The translations under genes were made by a program, and so were the position numbers. A DNA stretch of 39,332 bases from Myxococcales bacterium (GTDB taxonomy: Bacteria > Myxococcota_A > Polyangia > GCA-2747355), in contig JAGQIK010000432.1 of the NCBI GenBank assembly GCA_020431405.1, positions 1 to 39,332 on the forward strand. The letters are read 5' to 3'. Positions within the stretch are counted from its first letter, which is position 1. Each line of letters opens with the position of its first letter. This document shows positions 1-8,280 of the stretch, in pieces. The notes beneath the pieces were generated by a model. The model worked only from the letters and a program-made list of their open reading frames with translations, had not been told where the DNA came from and ran no database searches.

Positions 1-2
1 CC

Positions 3-185
3 AAGAAGCTCGTCGACGACGGCACGATCAAACGCAGCGACAGCATGGCGATCATCTGCACCGCGCACGGGGCGAAGTTCTCCAAGGCTGCAAGCGACTA
101 CCACCAGGGGCGAAGCGGCGCGCGCCGCAACCCGCCGCGCATTCTTCCCGCCACACTCGACGCCGTACGTGGCGCGCTAGGCTAG
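3..185 (+). CDS. thrC: Threonine synthase, C-terminal fragment (partial at left edge)
   Basis: This is the last 60 codons of a gene entering from the left edge, read in the frame starting at base 3 and ending at TAG 183-185. The peptide contains ICTAHGAKF followed by a Tyr-His pair and an NPP...LPATLDAV segment, which resembles the C-terminus of PLP-dependent threonine synthase (the last step of threonine synthesis, O-phosphohomoserine to threonine). The other two frames of this stretch read as low-complexity Arg/Ser-rich shadow. It ends only 5 bp before the next gene, fcl. The link is probably positional, since threonine synthesis has no role in polysaccharide assembly. Only the tail is visible, so the catalytic lysine cannot be checked. 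Family is fairly likely, not certain. Confidence 0.7.
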   Translation, partial: KKLVDDGTIKRSDSMAIICTAHGAKFSKAASDYHQGRSGARRNPPRILPATLDAVRGALG

Positions 186-190
186 CTCAC

Positions 191-1135
191 ATGAAGCGAA
201 TGACTCCCGCGAGCCGTGTGTACGTAGCAGGGCATCGAGGCCTCGTAGGCTCGGCGATCGTCAGAGCACTGCAGGCGCGCAGCTACCGGAGCATCATCAC
301 GGCGACTCGTTCCGAGCTCGACCTAACACGCCAGGCCGCCGTCGAGACGCTATTGGACGAGCAGCGCCCCGACGTCGTGATCGTCGCGGCCGCTCGCGTC
401 GGTGGCATCCTCGCGAACAACACCTACCGGGCGCAGTTCATCGGCGAGAACCTGCAGATTCAATGCAACCTCATCGATGGCGCGCACCGCGCCGGCGTTG
501 AACGTTTGTTGTTTCTCGGGTCGAGCTGTATCTATCCCCGCGACTGTCCTCAGCCGATGCGGGAAGAACATCTGCTAACTGGTCCGCTAGAACCAACGAA
601 CGAGCCCTACGCACTGGCGAAGATCGCGGGCATCAAGATGTGCGAGGCATACAACGCACAGTACCGGCGCCGCTACGCCAGCGTCATGCCCACCAATCTG
701 TTCGGGCCGGGGGACAACTTCGATCTCGAGACGAGCCACGTGCTGCCCGCCTTGTTGCGCAAGTTTCACGAAGCAAAGGAGCGCGGCGCGCCATCGGTGA
801 CGCTATGGGGGACAGGAAAGCCGCGTCGCGAGTTTCTTCACGTCGACGACATGGCGGACGCCTGCGTTTACCTCCTGGAAGAGACAGACGAAACGTCGCT
901 GGTCAACATCGGCGTAGGCAAGGACATTTCGATCCTCGAGCTCGCGCAGTTGATACAGCGGGTCGTTGGCTACGAGGGCGCGATCGAGCATGACCTCGAC
1001 AAGCCCGACGGTACTCCGCGCAAGCTGCTTGACGTATCGCGTCTCCAACGCCTCGGCTGGCGAGCGAAGATCGAGCTTGAGAGCGGCGTTCGCCAGACCT
1101 ACCGGTGGTTTCTCAAGCACGCAGCCGAACGATAG
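191..1135 (+). CDS. fcl: GDP-L-fucose synthase (GDP-4-keto-6-deoxy-D-mannose 3,5-epimerase/4-reductase)
   Basis: This 314-residue SDR-fold protein matches the usual length of GDP-L-fucose synthase. It has a GxxGxxG NADP-binding loop (residues 14-20, GHRGLVG), SSCIYP at 111-116 containing the catalytic Cys113, the Y140-ALA-K144 YxxxK pair, and His183 in ETSHVLP. Cys113 and His183 correspond to the Cys/His acid-base pair of the E. coli enzyme. It converts GDP-4-keto-6-deoxymannose to GDP-L-fucose with NADPH. The gmd gene for the preceding step lies 49 bp downstream on the same strand, so the two make a complete GDP-mannose to GDP-fucose branch. ATG 200 is an alternative start three codons in; no strong ribosome site separates the two. 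Confidence 0.93.
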   Translation: MKRMTPASRVYVAGHRGLVGSAIVRALQARSYRSIITATRSELDLTRQAAVETLLDEQRPDVVIVAAARVGGILANNTYRAQFIGENLQIQCNLIDGAHRAGVERLLFLGSSCIYPRDCPQPMREEHLLTGPLEPTNEPYALAKIAGIKMCEAYNAQYRRRYASVMPTNLFGPGDNFDLETSHVLPALLRKFHEAKERGAPSVTLWGTGKPRREFLHVDDMADACVYLLEETDETSLVNIGVGKDISILELAQLIQRVVGYEGAIEHDLDKPDGTPRKLLDVSRLQRLGWRAKIELESGVRQTYRWFLKHAAER

Positions 1136-1184
1136 AACACCCCACGGTAACGAAACTCTCGAAGACCAATAGGCCCTGCATCAA

Positions 1185-2273
1185 ATGACAAAGAAGCGAG
1201 CGCTCATCACTGGCGTCACCGGACAGGACGGCTCGTATCTCGCCGAGTTGCTGCTCGAGAAGGACTACGAGGTCCACGGCATCATTCGCCGCGGCAGCTC
1301 GTTCAACACTGGAAGGCTAGACAGCATCTACCAGCACCCACACGCGAATCACCGGCGTTTCTTTCTGCACTACGGCGACATGACAGATGCCTCCAATCTC
1401 TCGCGACTGCTCGAGTCGATCGAGCCCGCCGAGATCTACCACCTCGCGGCGCAAAGCCACGTCAAAGTCTCATTCGAGGTCCCCGAGTACACCGCCGATG
1501 TCGACGGTCTTGGAACGCTGCGCCTTCTCGACGCGATCAAGGAGACACGCGTCGAGACGCGTTTCTATCAAGCGTCGACGAGTGAGCTGTATGGAAAGGT
1601 CCAGGAGACACCGCAGTCAGAGCGGACCCCGTTCTATCCGCGTTCGCCCTACGCCGCTGCCAAGCTGTTCGCCTTCTGGGTAACTGTGAACTATCGCGAG
1701 GCCTACGGGCTTCACGCGTCCAACGGTATCCTCTTCAACCACGAAAGCCCTCGGCGCGGAAAGACCTTCGTCACGCGCAAGGTTACCCGCGCCGCGGCGC
1801 GAATCAAGCATGGCTTGCAGGAGAAGCTTTGGCTCGGCAACCTCTCGGCGAAGCGAGACTGGGGCTATGCACCCGAGTTCGTCGAAGCCATGTGGCTGAT
1901 GCTGCAGCAAGACGAGCCAGACGACTACGTCATCGCCACAGGCGAAGCACGCGAGGTTAGAGAGCTCGTCACTCTTGCCTTTCACTACGCGGGCTTCGAG
2001 CTGCAATGGAGCGGCGAGGGTGTCGAAGAAAAGGGCGTTGACAGGCAGAGTGGCAGAGTTCTCGTCGAGGTCGACCCTACATACTACCGGCCTACCGAGG
2101 TCGACCTCCTACTTGGCGATCCGACCAAGGCTGAGACGAATCTGGGCTGGAAAGCGAAGACGAGCTTTCCGGAGCTCGTTCGCATGATGGTCGACCACGA
2201 CGTCGAAGTGGCGCGCAAGATGGTGACCCTGCGAGAAGCAGGCCACATCGTGTCCGAGGATGGCCTCGATTGA
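1185..2273 (+). CDS. gmd: GDP-mannose 4,6-dehydratase
   Basis: A 362-residue extended SDR protein that reads clearly as GDP-mannose 4,6-dehydratase. It has the [10 protein letters not shown] nucleotide loop (residues 10-19), the family signature [19 protein letters not shown] at 131-137 supplying the catalytic Ser/Thr-Glu, and Y156-AAA-K160. It produces GDP-4-keto-6-deoxy-mannose, the substrate of the Fcl encoded just upstream. That product can also lead to GDP-rhamnose or GDP-perosamine, but the adjacent fcl points to L-fucose. The gene ends 16 bp before the convergent methyltransferase gene. Length and motifs are full, with no sign of damage. Confidence 0.95.
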   Translation: MTKKRALITGVTGQDGSYLAELLLEKDYEVHGIIRRGSSFNTGRLDSIYQHPHANHRRFFLHYGDMTDASNLSRLLESIEPAEIYHLAAQSHVKVSFEVPEYTADVDGLGTLRLLDAIKETRVETRFYQASTSELYGKVQETPQSERTPFYPRSPYAAAKLFAFWVTVNYREAYGLHASNGILFNHESPRRGKTFVTRKVTRAAARIKHGLQEKLWLGNLSAKRDWGYAPEFVEAMWLMLQQDEPDDYVIATGEAREVRELVTLAFHYAGFELQWSGEGVEEKGVDRQSGRVLVEVDPTYYRPTEVDLLLGDPTKAETNLGWKAKTSFPELVRMMVDHDVEVARKMVTLREAGHIVSEDGLD

Positions 2274-2285
2274 CGCCCGCCGTCG

Positions 2286-2299
2286 GGTGCTAGCGCACC
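2286..2299. terminator. Possible small hairpin between convergent genes
   Basis: A 5-bp perfect stem (GGTGC/GCACC) with a TAGC loop sits in the 16-bp gap between gmd and the convergent methyltransferase gene and covers the latter's stop codon. It has no T-tract on either strand, so a role as a bidirectional terminator is only a guess from position. Confidence 0.22.
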
Positions 2300-2991
2300 G
2301 CCTCCACGTATAGACTGTGCTCGCCCATCGGCGTCGCAGTCTCCGCCTGGCGCAGAGACGGCACCGACGAGCCCGCATTTTGGCAGCGTCGAGGACTATT
2401 GAAGCCGGCTTCGATCATCGCCGCGCGCATCGAGCGCCAGTCCCACATCCAGCGGTGACGCATGCCGTGCAGGCCAAACGCGACGAGCAGTGCGGTTCGA
2501 AGCCGCATCATGGGCCGGCGATAGTGCGCGTTGTCGATCACTTCGAGACGCTTGAGATAGTAGTTCGCGGGGGGATCGTTGCTTTCGTCCTCGGCGAGCG
2601 CAGTGACATATTCGCGCGTTAGGTGTTCGAGGTCCGGCACGACGATCCGTACTACGCCACCGGAACGAAGGGCGCGATGGATATCTTTGAGCAGATTCAA
2701 CGCGTCCTCACGATCAATATGCTCAAGAAAGTGCGACGCGTAAACCACATCCAGCGACCCGGTGGGATGTGGAACGCGGTCGATGATACGCCCCCACTTC
2801 ATGTGGTCTTTTACTGCGCGAAACGATTGGATGGTCTCGAGTCGCCTAGCGTCGACGAGCCCGACCTTGCTCAACGCCTCGACAAGCGGATAGACATGGC
2901 TTAGTAGCAGGTTGGGCGAAAGATCGTAGTTGACGAATCCGGGGATTACATTGTCATAACTGCCGATATTGATCTGCGCGTTTTCTTTCAT
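2290..2991 (-). CDS. SAM-dependent methyltransferase, COG4627-like
   Basis: A 233-residue protein resembling the predicted methyltransferases found in polysaccharide clusters. It opens with INIGSYDNVIPGFVNYDLS, which matches the family pattern (LNLGCG...GWINxD), but here the usual Gly-Cys-Gly is Gly-Ser-Tyr. The later motifs are good: DVVYASHFLEHI and a LRSGGVVRIVVPDLEHL strand-loop. The likely role is methylation of a sugar or of a glycan end; the acceptor cannot be told. The ATG at 2991 overlaps the rfbB stop by 4 bp, so it is translationally coupled as the last gene of the minus-strand operon starting at 5627. The changed motif I leaves some doubt about activity. Confidence 0.75.
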   Translation of the reverse strand: MKENAQINIGSYDNVIPGFVNYDLSPNLLLSHVYPLVEALSKVGLVDARRLETIQSFRAVKDHMKWGRIIDRVPHPTGSLDVVYASHFLEHIDREDALNLLKDIHRALRSGGVVRIVVPDLEHLTREYVTALAEDESNDPPANYYLKRLEVIDNAHYRRPMMRLRTALLVAFGLHGMRHRWMWDWRSMRAAMIEAGFNSPRRCQNAGSSVPSLRQAETATPMGEHSLYVEAVR

Positions 2992-4082
2992 CGTGCATCT
3001 CTCGCCTCGAGGCGCTCTGCGTAGTTCTTGTCGATCCAGTCGCGATACTCGCCGCTGGTGGCGCGTTCGACCCAGCGCGCGTTCTCAAGATACCAGCGTA
3101 CGGTCTTCTCCAAGCCAGATTCGAAGGTCTCGCTAGGTTCCCATGACAGCTCGCGCGCGATGCGAGACGCGTCGATGGCGTAGCGAAAGTCATGTCCAGG
3201 CCTATCGTCGACGAAGGTGATCAACTCTTCGTACTGCTTTCCCGCTAGGGCTTCGTTGGTCCGAGCCGGTCTCGCACGCTCGACCTCGGCGCAAATGGCT
3301 CGCACGACATCGATGTTGCGCCTCTCCTGATTGCCGCCAATGTTGTAGTCGCGACCAGGTGTTCCCCGCTCGGCTGCGGCCCACAGCGCCTCGCAGTGGT
3401 CGTCGACGTAGAGCCAATCGCGAACGTTGTTGCCCGCTCCGTAGACTGGCATGGGCTCGCCGCTCAACGCTCGCGTGATCATCAGCGGGATCAGCTTCTC
3501 GGGGAACTGCCGCGGACCATAGTTGTTCGAGCAGTTGGTGACGATGACGGGCAGGCCATAGGTACGAAAGTAGGCGTGAGCAAGATGGTCGGCTCCGGCC
3601 TTGGAAGCTGCATACGGCGAGCTCGGGTCATACCGTGTCGTTTCGGTAAAGAGACCATCGTCGCCCAACGAACCGTAGACTTCATCGGTCGACACGTGAA
3701 CGAACCTACGCGAGTCCACCGCCCTTCCATTTGCCGTCCACAGCTCGCGCGCGACATCCAACAGCGTGAAGGTTCCGAGCACGTTGGTCGTTACAAAGAC
3801 GGCCGGACCTTCGATAGAGCGGTCTACGTGCGACTCGGCGGCGAGGTGAAAAACGAGATCTGGGTCGAACTGCTCAAGCAGCTCGCGCATGGCGTCACGG
3901 TCACGAATGTCAGCTAGCACGAACGTGTAATCGCCCGCTCCGAGATCTGCTAGCGAGTCGAGGTTGGCGGCATACGTCAATGCATCGACGTTGCAAACGG
4001 ATACGCCGTGCGCCAGAAGGAACTTCACGAGATTACTGCCGATGAATCCAGCGCCACCGCTGACAAGTGCACGTCTAGCCAT
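2988..4082 (-). CDS. rfbB: dTDP-glucose 4,6-dehydratase
   Basis: A 364-residue extended SDR enzyme with the features of RmlB: the GGAGFIG loop at residues 9-15, HVSTDEVYG at 129-137 (catalytic Thr-Asp-Glu 132-134), Y157-AAS-K161, and the NNYGPRQFPEKLIP and RDWLYVDDH segments. It makes dTDP-4-keto-6-deoxyglucose, the second step toward dTDP-L-rhamnose. Its start overlaps the end of rfbC by 8 bp, and its end overlaps the methyltransferase start by 4 bp. The first enzyme of the pathway, rfbA, is about 29 kb away in another operon. The length is ordinary for the family. Confidence 0.95.
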   Translation of the reverse strand: MARRALVSGGAGFIGSNLVKFLLAHGVSVCNVDALTYAANLDSLADLGAGDYTFVLADIRDRDAMRELLEQFDPDLVFHLAAESHVDRSIEGPAVFVTTNVLGTFTLLDVARELWTANGRAVDSRRFVHVSTDEVYGSLGDDGLFTETTRYDPSSPYAASKAGADHLAHAYFRTYGLPVIVTNCSNNYGPRQFPEKLIPLMITRALSGEPMPVYGAGNNVRDWLYVDDHCEALWAAAERGTPGRDYNIGGNQERRNIDVVRAICAEVERARPARTNEALAGKQYEELITFVDDRPGHDFRYAIDASRIARELSWEPSETFESGLEKTVRWYLENARWVERATSGEYRDWIDKNYAERLEARDAR

Positions 4083-4647
4083 GGGTCACATGCTCCGGCA
4101 AGTCGGTCTCGGCCATCTCTTCGATGCGCGGCAGACCCGCATCCCGCGGAGAGAGCAAAGGGGTCTTGTGGGGCCAATGGATGCCGAGGCTCGGGTCATC
4201 CCAGCGGACTCCTCGCTCGCGCTCGGGGGCGTACGTCGCGCTGCATTTGTAGAGCACGACAGACTCCTCGAGCGCCCAAAAGCCGTGGGCGAAGCCTGCG
4301 GGGATGTAGAGCATGCGATGCGTCTCGGATGACAGCTCGACCGTCACCGACGCGAGGAACGTGGGCGACCCTCGACGTACGTCCACCGCCACGTCGATGA
4401 CGCGGCCGCTCGTCACACGGACCAATTTCGCTTGGCCCGGGCCACCGTCCTCGCCCAGCTGGAAGTGCATCCCCCGAAGGACCGATGGTAGCGACCAGGA
4501 GTGGTTGTCCTGCACGAAGCGGGTCTCGATGCCAAGGTGCGCCAGCTTCGGCTCGGAATAGCTTTCGAAAAAAAAGCCCCGGTCGTCGCGAAACACCGCC
4601 GGCTCGATGATGACCACGCCGGCGAGCTCTGTCTCGACGAGCTTCAC
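4075..4647 (-). CDS. rfbC: dTDP-4-dehydrorhamnose 3,5-epimerase
   Basis: A 190-residue cupin-fold epimerase, the normal size for RmlC. It shows the FFFESY segment near residue 25, LRGMHFQ with catalytic His61, the YIPAGFAHGF strand, and Tyr139 in KCSATYAPERE, followed by WDDPSLGI. It epimerises C3 and C5 of dTDP-4-keto-6-deoxyglucose, the step after RfbB, which is encoded next in the operon. Its start overlaps the upstream epimerase gene by 4 bp. No rfbD (reductase) gene follows, although these genes usually occur as an rfbABCD group. Confidence 0.94.
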   Translation of the reverse strand: MKLVETELAGVVIIEPAVFRDDRGFFFESYSEPKLAHLGIETRFVQDNHSWSLPSVLRGMHFQLGEDGGPGQAKLVRVTSGRVIDVAVDVRRGSPTFLASVTVELSSETHRMLYIPAGFAHGFWALEESVVLYKCSATYAPERERGVRWDDPSLGIHWPHKTPLLSPRDAGLPRIEEMAETDLPEHVTHG

Positions 4648-5627
4648 CAGTCTAGCGAGTGACGCGGGTCGTTCTGCTGCTCGGCCATCACGTCGCGGAT
4701 GATCTTGTCGACCTTCGTCTCGGGAACGAAGCCGACGAGATCAGCGAGGCGCGTCGTGTCGGGGACGCGACGCATCATGTCCTCAAAGCCGGCAGCGTAG
4801 GCTTCCTCGTAAGGCACGAAGACGATCTCGGAGCCAGACTGCGTCAAATCCTTCACTGTCTTTGCCAGCTCGAGGATCGAGATCTCGTGCTGGCTGCCGA
4901 TGTTAATGACCTTGCCGACAGCCCCAGGATGCTCCGCGAGCGCGATCAGACACTTGACGACATCATCGACGTGCCCGAAACAGCGTTGCTGTTTGCCGTC
5001 GCCATAGACGGTGATGGGCTTGTTCTGCAGCGCTTGCGACACGAAGGTCGGGATGACCATGCCGTAGCGTCCGGTCTGGCGCGGTCCGACGGTGTTGAAC
5101 AGGCGCGCTATCACCGTCGGAAGGCCCTTTTCACGATGATAGGCCAACGCCATGAACTCGTCCATCGCCTTCGAGCACGCGTAGGCCCAGCGTGCGCGAG
5201 CGGTCGAACCCATCACGAGATCGTGGTCCTCGTTGAACGGAAAGACCGTGGTCTTTCCATAGACTTCACTGGTGGAAGCGACGATGACCTTCTTGCTCTT
5301 CTTGGCCGCCTGATCTAGGACGACCTCGGTGCCTTCGAGGTTGGTGGTAATCGTGTGAACCGGGCGCTCGACGATCAGCTTGACCCCGACGGCGGCCGCG
5401 AGATGAAAGACCACGTCGGCCATATCCACGAGCTCTGCCGTCACGCGACGATTGCATACATCGTCGATAACATAGGTGAAACGCCGATTCGCTTTGAGGT
5501 GATTAACGTTGCGGACGCTGCCTGTTGAGAGATCATCGATGATGCTGACCCAGGCGCCCCGCTGAAGGTACGCTTCCGCAAGATGGGATCCGATGAAACC
5601 GGCTCCGCCGGTGATTAGGACGTGCAT
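4644..5627 (-). CDS. NAD-dependent nucleotide-sugar epimerase/dehydratase (GalE/UXS-like)
   Basis: A 327-residue SDR enzyme with TGGAGFIG at residues 6-13, STSEVYG at 118-124 and the Y149-ACS-K153 catalytic pair, followed by ARLFNTVGPRQTGRYGMV. It falls among UDP-glucose 4-epimerase and UDP-glucuronate decarboxylase-like proteins; the substrate cannot be set from sequence. The open frame extends to 5678, but ATG 5627 is preferred because GGAG sits 6 nt upstream and the Rossmann loop then starts in the usual place, right after MHVLI. It is the first gene of the operon with rfbC, rfbB and a methyltransferase, and has a candidate promoter at 5660-5689. It is not a good match to the missing RmlD reductase. 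Confidence 0.85.
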   Translation of the reverse strand: MHVLITGGAGFIGSHLAEAYLQRGAWVSIIDDLSTGSVRNVNHLKANRRFTYVIDDVCNRRVTAELVDMADVVFHLAAAVGVKLIVERPVHTITTNLEGTEVVLDQAAKKSKKVIVASTSEVYGKTTVFPFNEDHDLVMGSTARARWAYACSKAMDEFMALAYHREKGLPTVIARLFNTVGPRQTGRYGMVIPTFVSQALQNKPITVYGDGKQQRCFGHVDDVVKCLIALAEHPGAVGKVINIGSQHEISILELAKTVKDLTQSGSEIVFVPYEEAYAAGFEDMMRRVPDTTRLADLVGFVPETKVDKIIRDVMAEQQNDPRHSLDW

Positions 5628-5659
5628 GGAGGCTCCATGTTCGTGAAAAACGCGCCGAA

Positions 5660-5689
5660 TAATTGCGCTTAACGTCACGGCGCGTCAAG
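5660..5689 (-). promoter_or_regulatory. Candidate sigma70-type promoter for the epimerase-rfbC-rfbB operon
   Basis: Read on the minus strand, TTGACG (5689-5684) is followed after an 18-nt spacer by AATTAT (5665-5660). This matches the -35 consensus at 5 of 6 bases and the -10 consensus at 4 of 6, including the important A2 and T6. It lies about 33 bp before the preferred ATG at 5627, and would place transcription start near 5653. The region between the two divergent genes is 170 bp; no convincing promoter was seen for the plus-strand gene. Confidence 0.45.
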
Positions 5690-5797
5690 GGTCATGCATC
5701 TATGGTTGCGGCGCTTCAACGTCCCGTTCACCGTCGGCAAGGTGAGCCCGTGACGTGAGCTACATCAGCAGGTTAGAGTTGCCTGCCTTTGGGGCCG

Positions 5798-6751
5798 ATG
5801 AATGATCAGACACCAGCGAGTACCTCACCAGCATTCATGAATCACTGCGAAGTCTGCTGCGCAACGAAGTGGTCTGCGGTCGGCACGATCTACCGTGCCA
5901 GGGATCTACCGACGGCGGTCGAGGGCGCTGAAGCGACCCTCTACCGCTGCGACGGTTGTGGCTTTCGCTGGATCCACCCGACCCTGGACGAAGAGGCGTT
6001 GCTCGCTGGATATCGAATGATCGAAGCAGGCGCGTGGGGCGGCGCCGTCGAGAGCGACCACATCGAGCGTCGGCAGTTCGTGCCCAAGGCCCGCCTGCTC
6101 GCTTCGCTTGCGCCCCAGCGCCACGCCGCACTCGATGTCGGCTGCTTTCGCGGCGATTTCGTCTCACTGCTCGATTGCGAAGAGCGTTGGGGAATCGAGA
6201 TTTCTTCCGCTGCCGCTAGCGTGGCCCGACAGCGCGGCGTCAATGTGATCGAGGACAACGTCTTCGACGCTGCGCCCCCACGAGAGCACTTCGACATCAT
6301 CTCGTGCTTCGACGTCGTCGAGCACGTTACCGACCAGCGCGGTCTGGCCGCGCGTCTGGCGGACTGGCTCAAGCCTGGGGGCATCGTTGCAATCGAGACG
6401 GGCAACGCCGACTGCCTCGTTGCGCGCGCGATGGGCGCGCGATGGTACTACTATGCGCTGTCGCAACACCTATGCGCGCACACCGCCCGGTCGCTTGACT
6501 TGGCCATGGGTAGCGCTGGCCTCGAGCTCGTGCACTGCAAGCACGCCTGGCATCAGCCGCCGCAGTCGCAGCTGCGTGCTTTCGCCTATGTCGGCACGGC
6601 GCTGACGCACCGGGTTGCCTCCGACATCCTCGTTTCCCTCGATAGTGCCTGCATCGTGCCATCGCCGGTGATGAACCTGGCCAAGCGTCCATCACCCCAA
6701 CACTACTCTCGCGATCATCTCTGGCGCGTGTACCGCCGCGCGGCTGGTTAG
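5798..6751 (+). CDS. Class I SAM methyltransferase with N-terminal zinc-ribbon
   Basis: A 317-residue protein with two CxxC pairs near its start (CEVC at 17-20, CDGC at 51-54), the N-terminal zinc-binding ribbon seen on many sugar C- or O-methyltransferases. A Methyltransf_23-type core follows, with motif I ALDVGCFRGDF, a SCFDVVEHV segment and LKPGGIVAIETGN. It probably methylates a nucleotide sugar or glycan. ATG 5798 is chosen; a TTG three codons earlier (5789) is also open. Its TAG overlaps the GTG of the Wzx gene by one base, so the two are probably co-translated. Confidence 0.82.
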   Translation: MNDQTPASTSPAFMNHCEVCCATKWSAVGTIYRARDLPTAVEGAEATLYRCDGCGFRWIHPTLDEEALLAGYRMIEAGAWGGAVESDHIERRQFVPKARLLASLAPQRHAALDVGCFRGDFVSLLDCEERWGIEISSAAASVARQRGVNVIEDNVFDAAPPREHFDIISCFDVVEHVTDQRGLAARLADWLKPGGIVAIETGNADCLVARAMGARWYYYALSQHLCAHTARSLDLAMGSAGLELVHCKHAWHQPPQSQLRAFAYVGTALTHRVASDILVSLDSACIVPSPVMNLAKRPSPQHYSRDHLWRVYRRAAG

Positions 6752-8280
6752 TGAGCGATACCAGCAAAGTAGCGACCAACGCCCTATGGGCTTTTGCTGG
6801 GTTCTCTGGCCCCGTCGTGTTGATGCTCGTCGGCGTGCCGCTGTTCATTCGCTACCTTGGCCTCGAAGATTATGGCCTATGGACGCTGGCCAACTCGACG
6901 CTCGCCATCGTGGGGGTTCTCAACCTCGGCCTGGGCGACGCTACAACCAAGTATGTCGCCGAGTACACGAGTACCGGCCGAACTTCGGAGGTGACACGTG
7001 TCGTGATCGCGACAGTATCGCTTTATGCGGTCGTCGGAGTCGTCGGAACGATCGTGCTCGCGTGGCTCGCGGAGCCGATCACGCATGGCGTTCTACGACT
7101 ATCGGGCGCCAAGGCTAGCCGCGCCGCTGATATCATCCGCTTGGTCGCAATAGCTTTCGCACCGGCTGTCACCATGCCAGCCGTAACGGGAATCTTCGAC
7201 GGAAAGCAGCGGTTTCGCGCGTCGCAAATGCTCAATCTCACGCGTGCGACACTGTTCGTCTGTATCGGCCTTCTTGTACTCGCACTTGGAGGCGCCATAT
7301 CGGGCTTGGCTTTCACCAGCGTCGTAGTTACATGGACTGCTTTGATCGTTGGCAGCCTGCTAGCCGCACGCACGCTCGCGTGGCTTCCCTTCCGCGAGTG
7401 GCACGTGCGAAAGACCATGCGCAAGGTGGTCGGCTTTGGCGTCTATTCGATGCTGGTAGCGCTCGGGCGCATGGCGGTGGGGCACCTCGACAAGATGCTA
7501 GTGGGCCGAACCCTCGGTCTGTCGGCCGTCGGCGTCTTCGCCGTCGCACAGAACGCGGCATCGCGCTTGAACGACGCATGCGTTTCGGTGAGCCGAGTCC
7601 TGATGCCGTTCTTCAGCGCGAGGCAAGCGGATAGCGGCACGCAAGCGACGGCAGCCCCTCTCTATCAAGCATGGCGCGTTGGCGTCTTGATGATGATAGG
7701 CATCGCTACGATCGGGGCAGCTGCGGCACCCTCCTTCCTCGAAGTCTGGATCGGAAAGAAGCTGGCCGCGAGCGTCCTGACACCTTTCGTCGTCTTTGTT
7801 GTCGTCTATGCGTTGCAGGGAATCCATGTCGTTCCGTACTTCTACCTGGTCGGCGCTGGATACCCTCAGATCGGTGCACGGGCCATCGTCGTCGGAGGTG
7901 CTGTGACGATCGGCTGTGTCTGGCTTCTCGCCAAGCGCTATGGGGTGGTTGGCGCCGCAGCAGCCGAGCTGGCGTTTCCCATCGTCTCGAGCTGGATCTC
8001 GTTTGCGGCGCTGCGAAAGACCGAGCGGGGTGAGCAGTCTCCCATGCGAAGGGGGCTGGTACTGGTACTGCTCCTTCACGTTGCGGCGTTTGGCGCCGGA
8101 TTTGCCGTCGGTTATGGCCTACGGGCCGTTTACCCAGCGATACGGCTCATCGCAACGGCAGCGACGAGTAGCCTCACGCTGGCCGGCGGCTACTACCTGT
8201 TGCGCTCGGGATCGAACCCGTATGTATCAACCGTCTGGACAATCCTCAGACGTCTGCTGGCGCAACGCACACAACGTTGA
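6751..8280 (+). CDS. Polysaccharide flippase (Wzx/MATE-type)
   Basis: A 509-residue, very hydrophobic protein with about 12-14 predicted membrane helices, in the size range of Wzx-type lipid-linked oligosaccharide flippases. The N-terminus (VPLFIRYLGLEDYGLW followed by NLGLGDATTKY) is the recognisable start of the polysaccharide biosynthesis PST/RfbX-like family. It moves undecaprenyl-pyrophosphate-linked repeat units across the inner membrane. The start is GTG 6751, overlapping the upstream methyltransferase stop by one base. Its last 35 bp overlap the 3' end of the convergent FkbM gene. It is the only flippase in the window and so fits the Wzy-like proteins encoded further along. Confidence 0.9.
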   Translation: MSDTSKVATNALWAFAGFSGPVVLMLVGVPLFIRYLGLEDYGLWTLANSTLAIVGVLNLGLGDATTKYVAEYTSTGRTSEVTRVVIATVSLYAVVGVVGTIVLAWLAEPITHGVLRLSGAKASRAADIIRLVAIAFAPAVTMPAVTGIFDGKQRFRASQMLNLTRATLFVCIGLLVLALGGAISGLAFTSVVVTWTALIVGSLLAARTLAWLPFREWHVRKTMRKVVGFGVYSMLVALGRMAVGHLDKMLVGRTLGLSAVGVFAVAQNAASRLNDACVSVSRVLMPFFSARQADSGTQATAAPLYQAWRVGVLMMIGIATIGAAAAPSFLEVWIGKKLAASVLTPFVVFVVVYALQGIHVVPYFYLVGAGYPQIGARAIVVGGAVTIGCVWLLAKRYGVVGAAAAELAFPIVSSWISFAALRKTERGEQSPMRRGLVLVLLLHVAAFGAGFAVGYGLRAVYPAIRLIATAATSSLTLAGGYYLLRSGSNPYVSTVWTILRRLLAQRTQR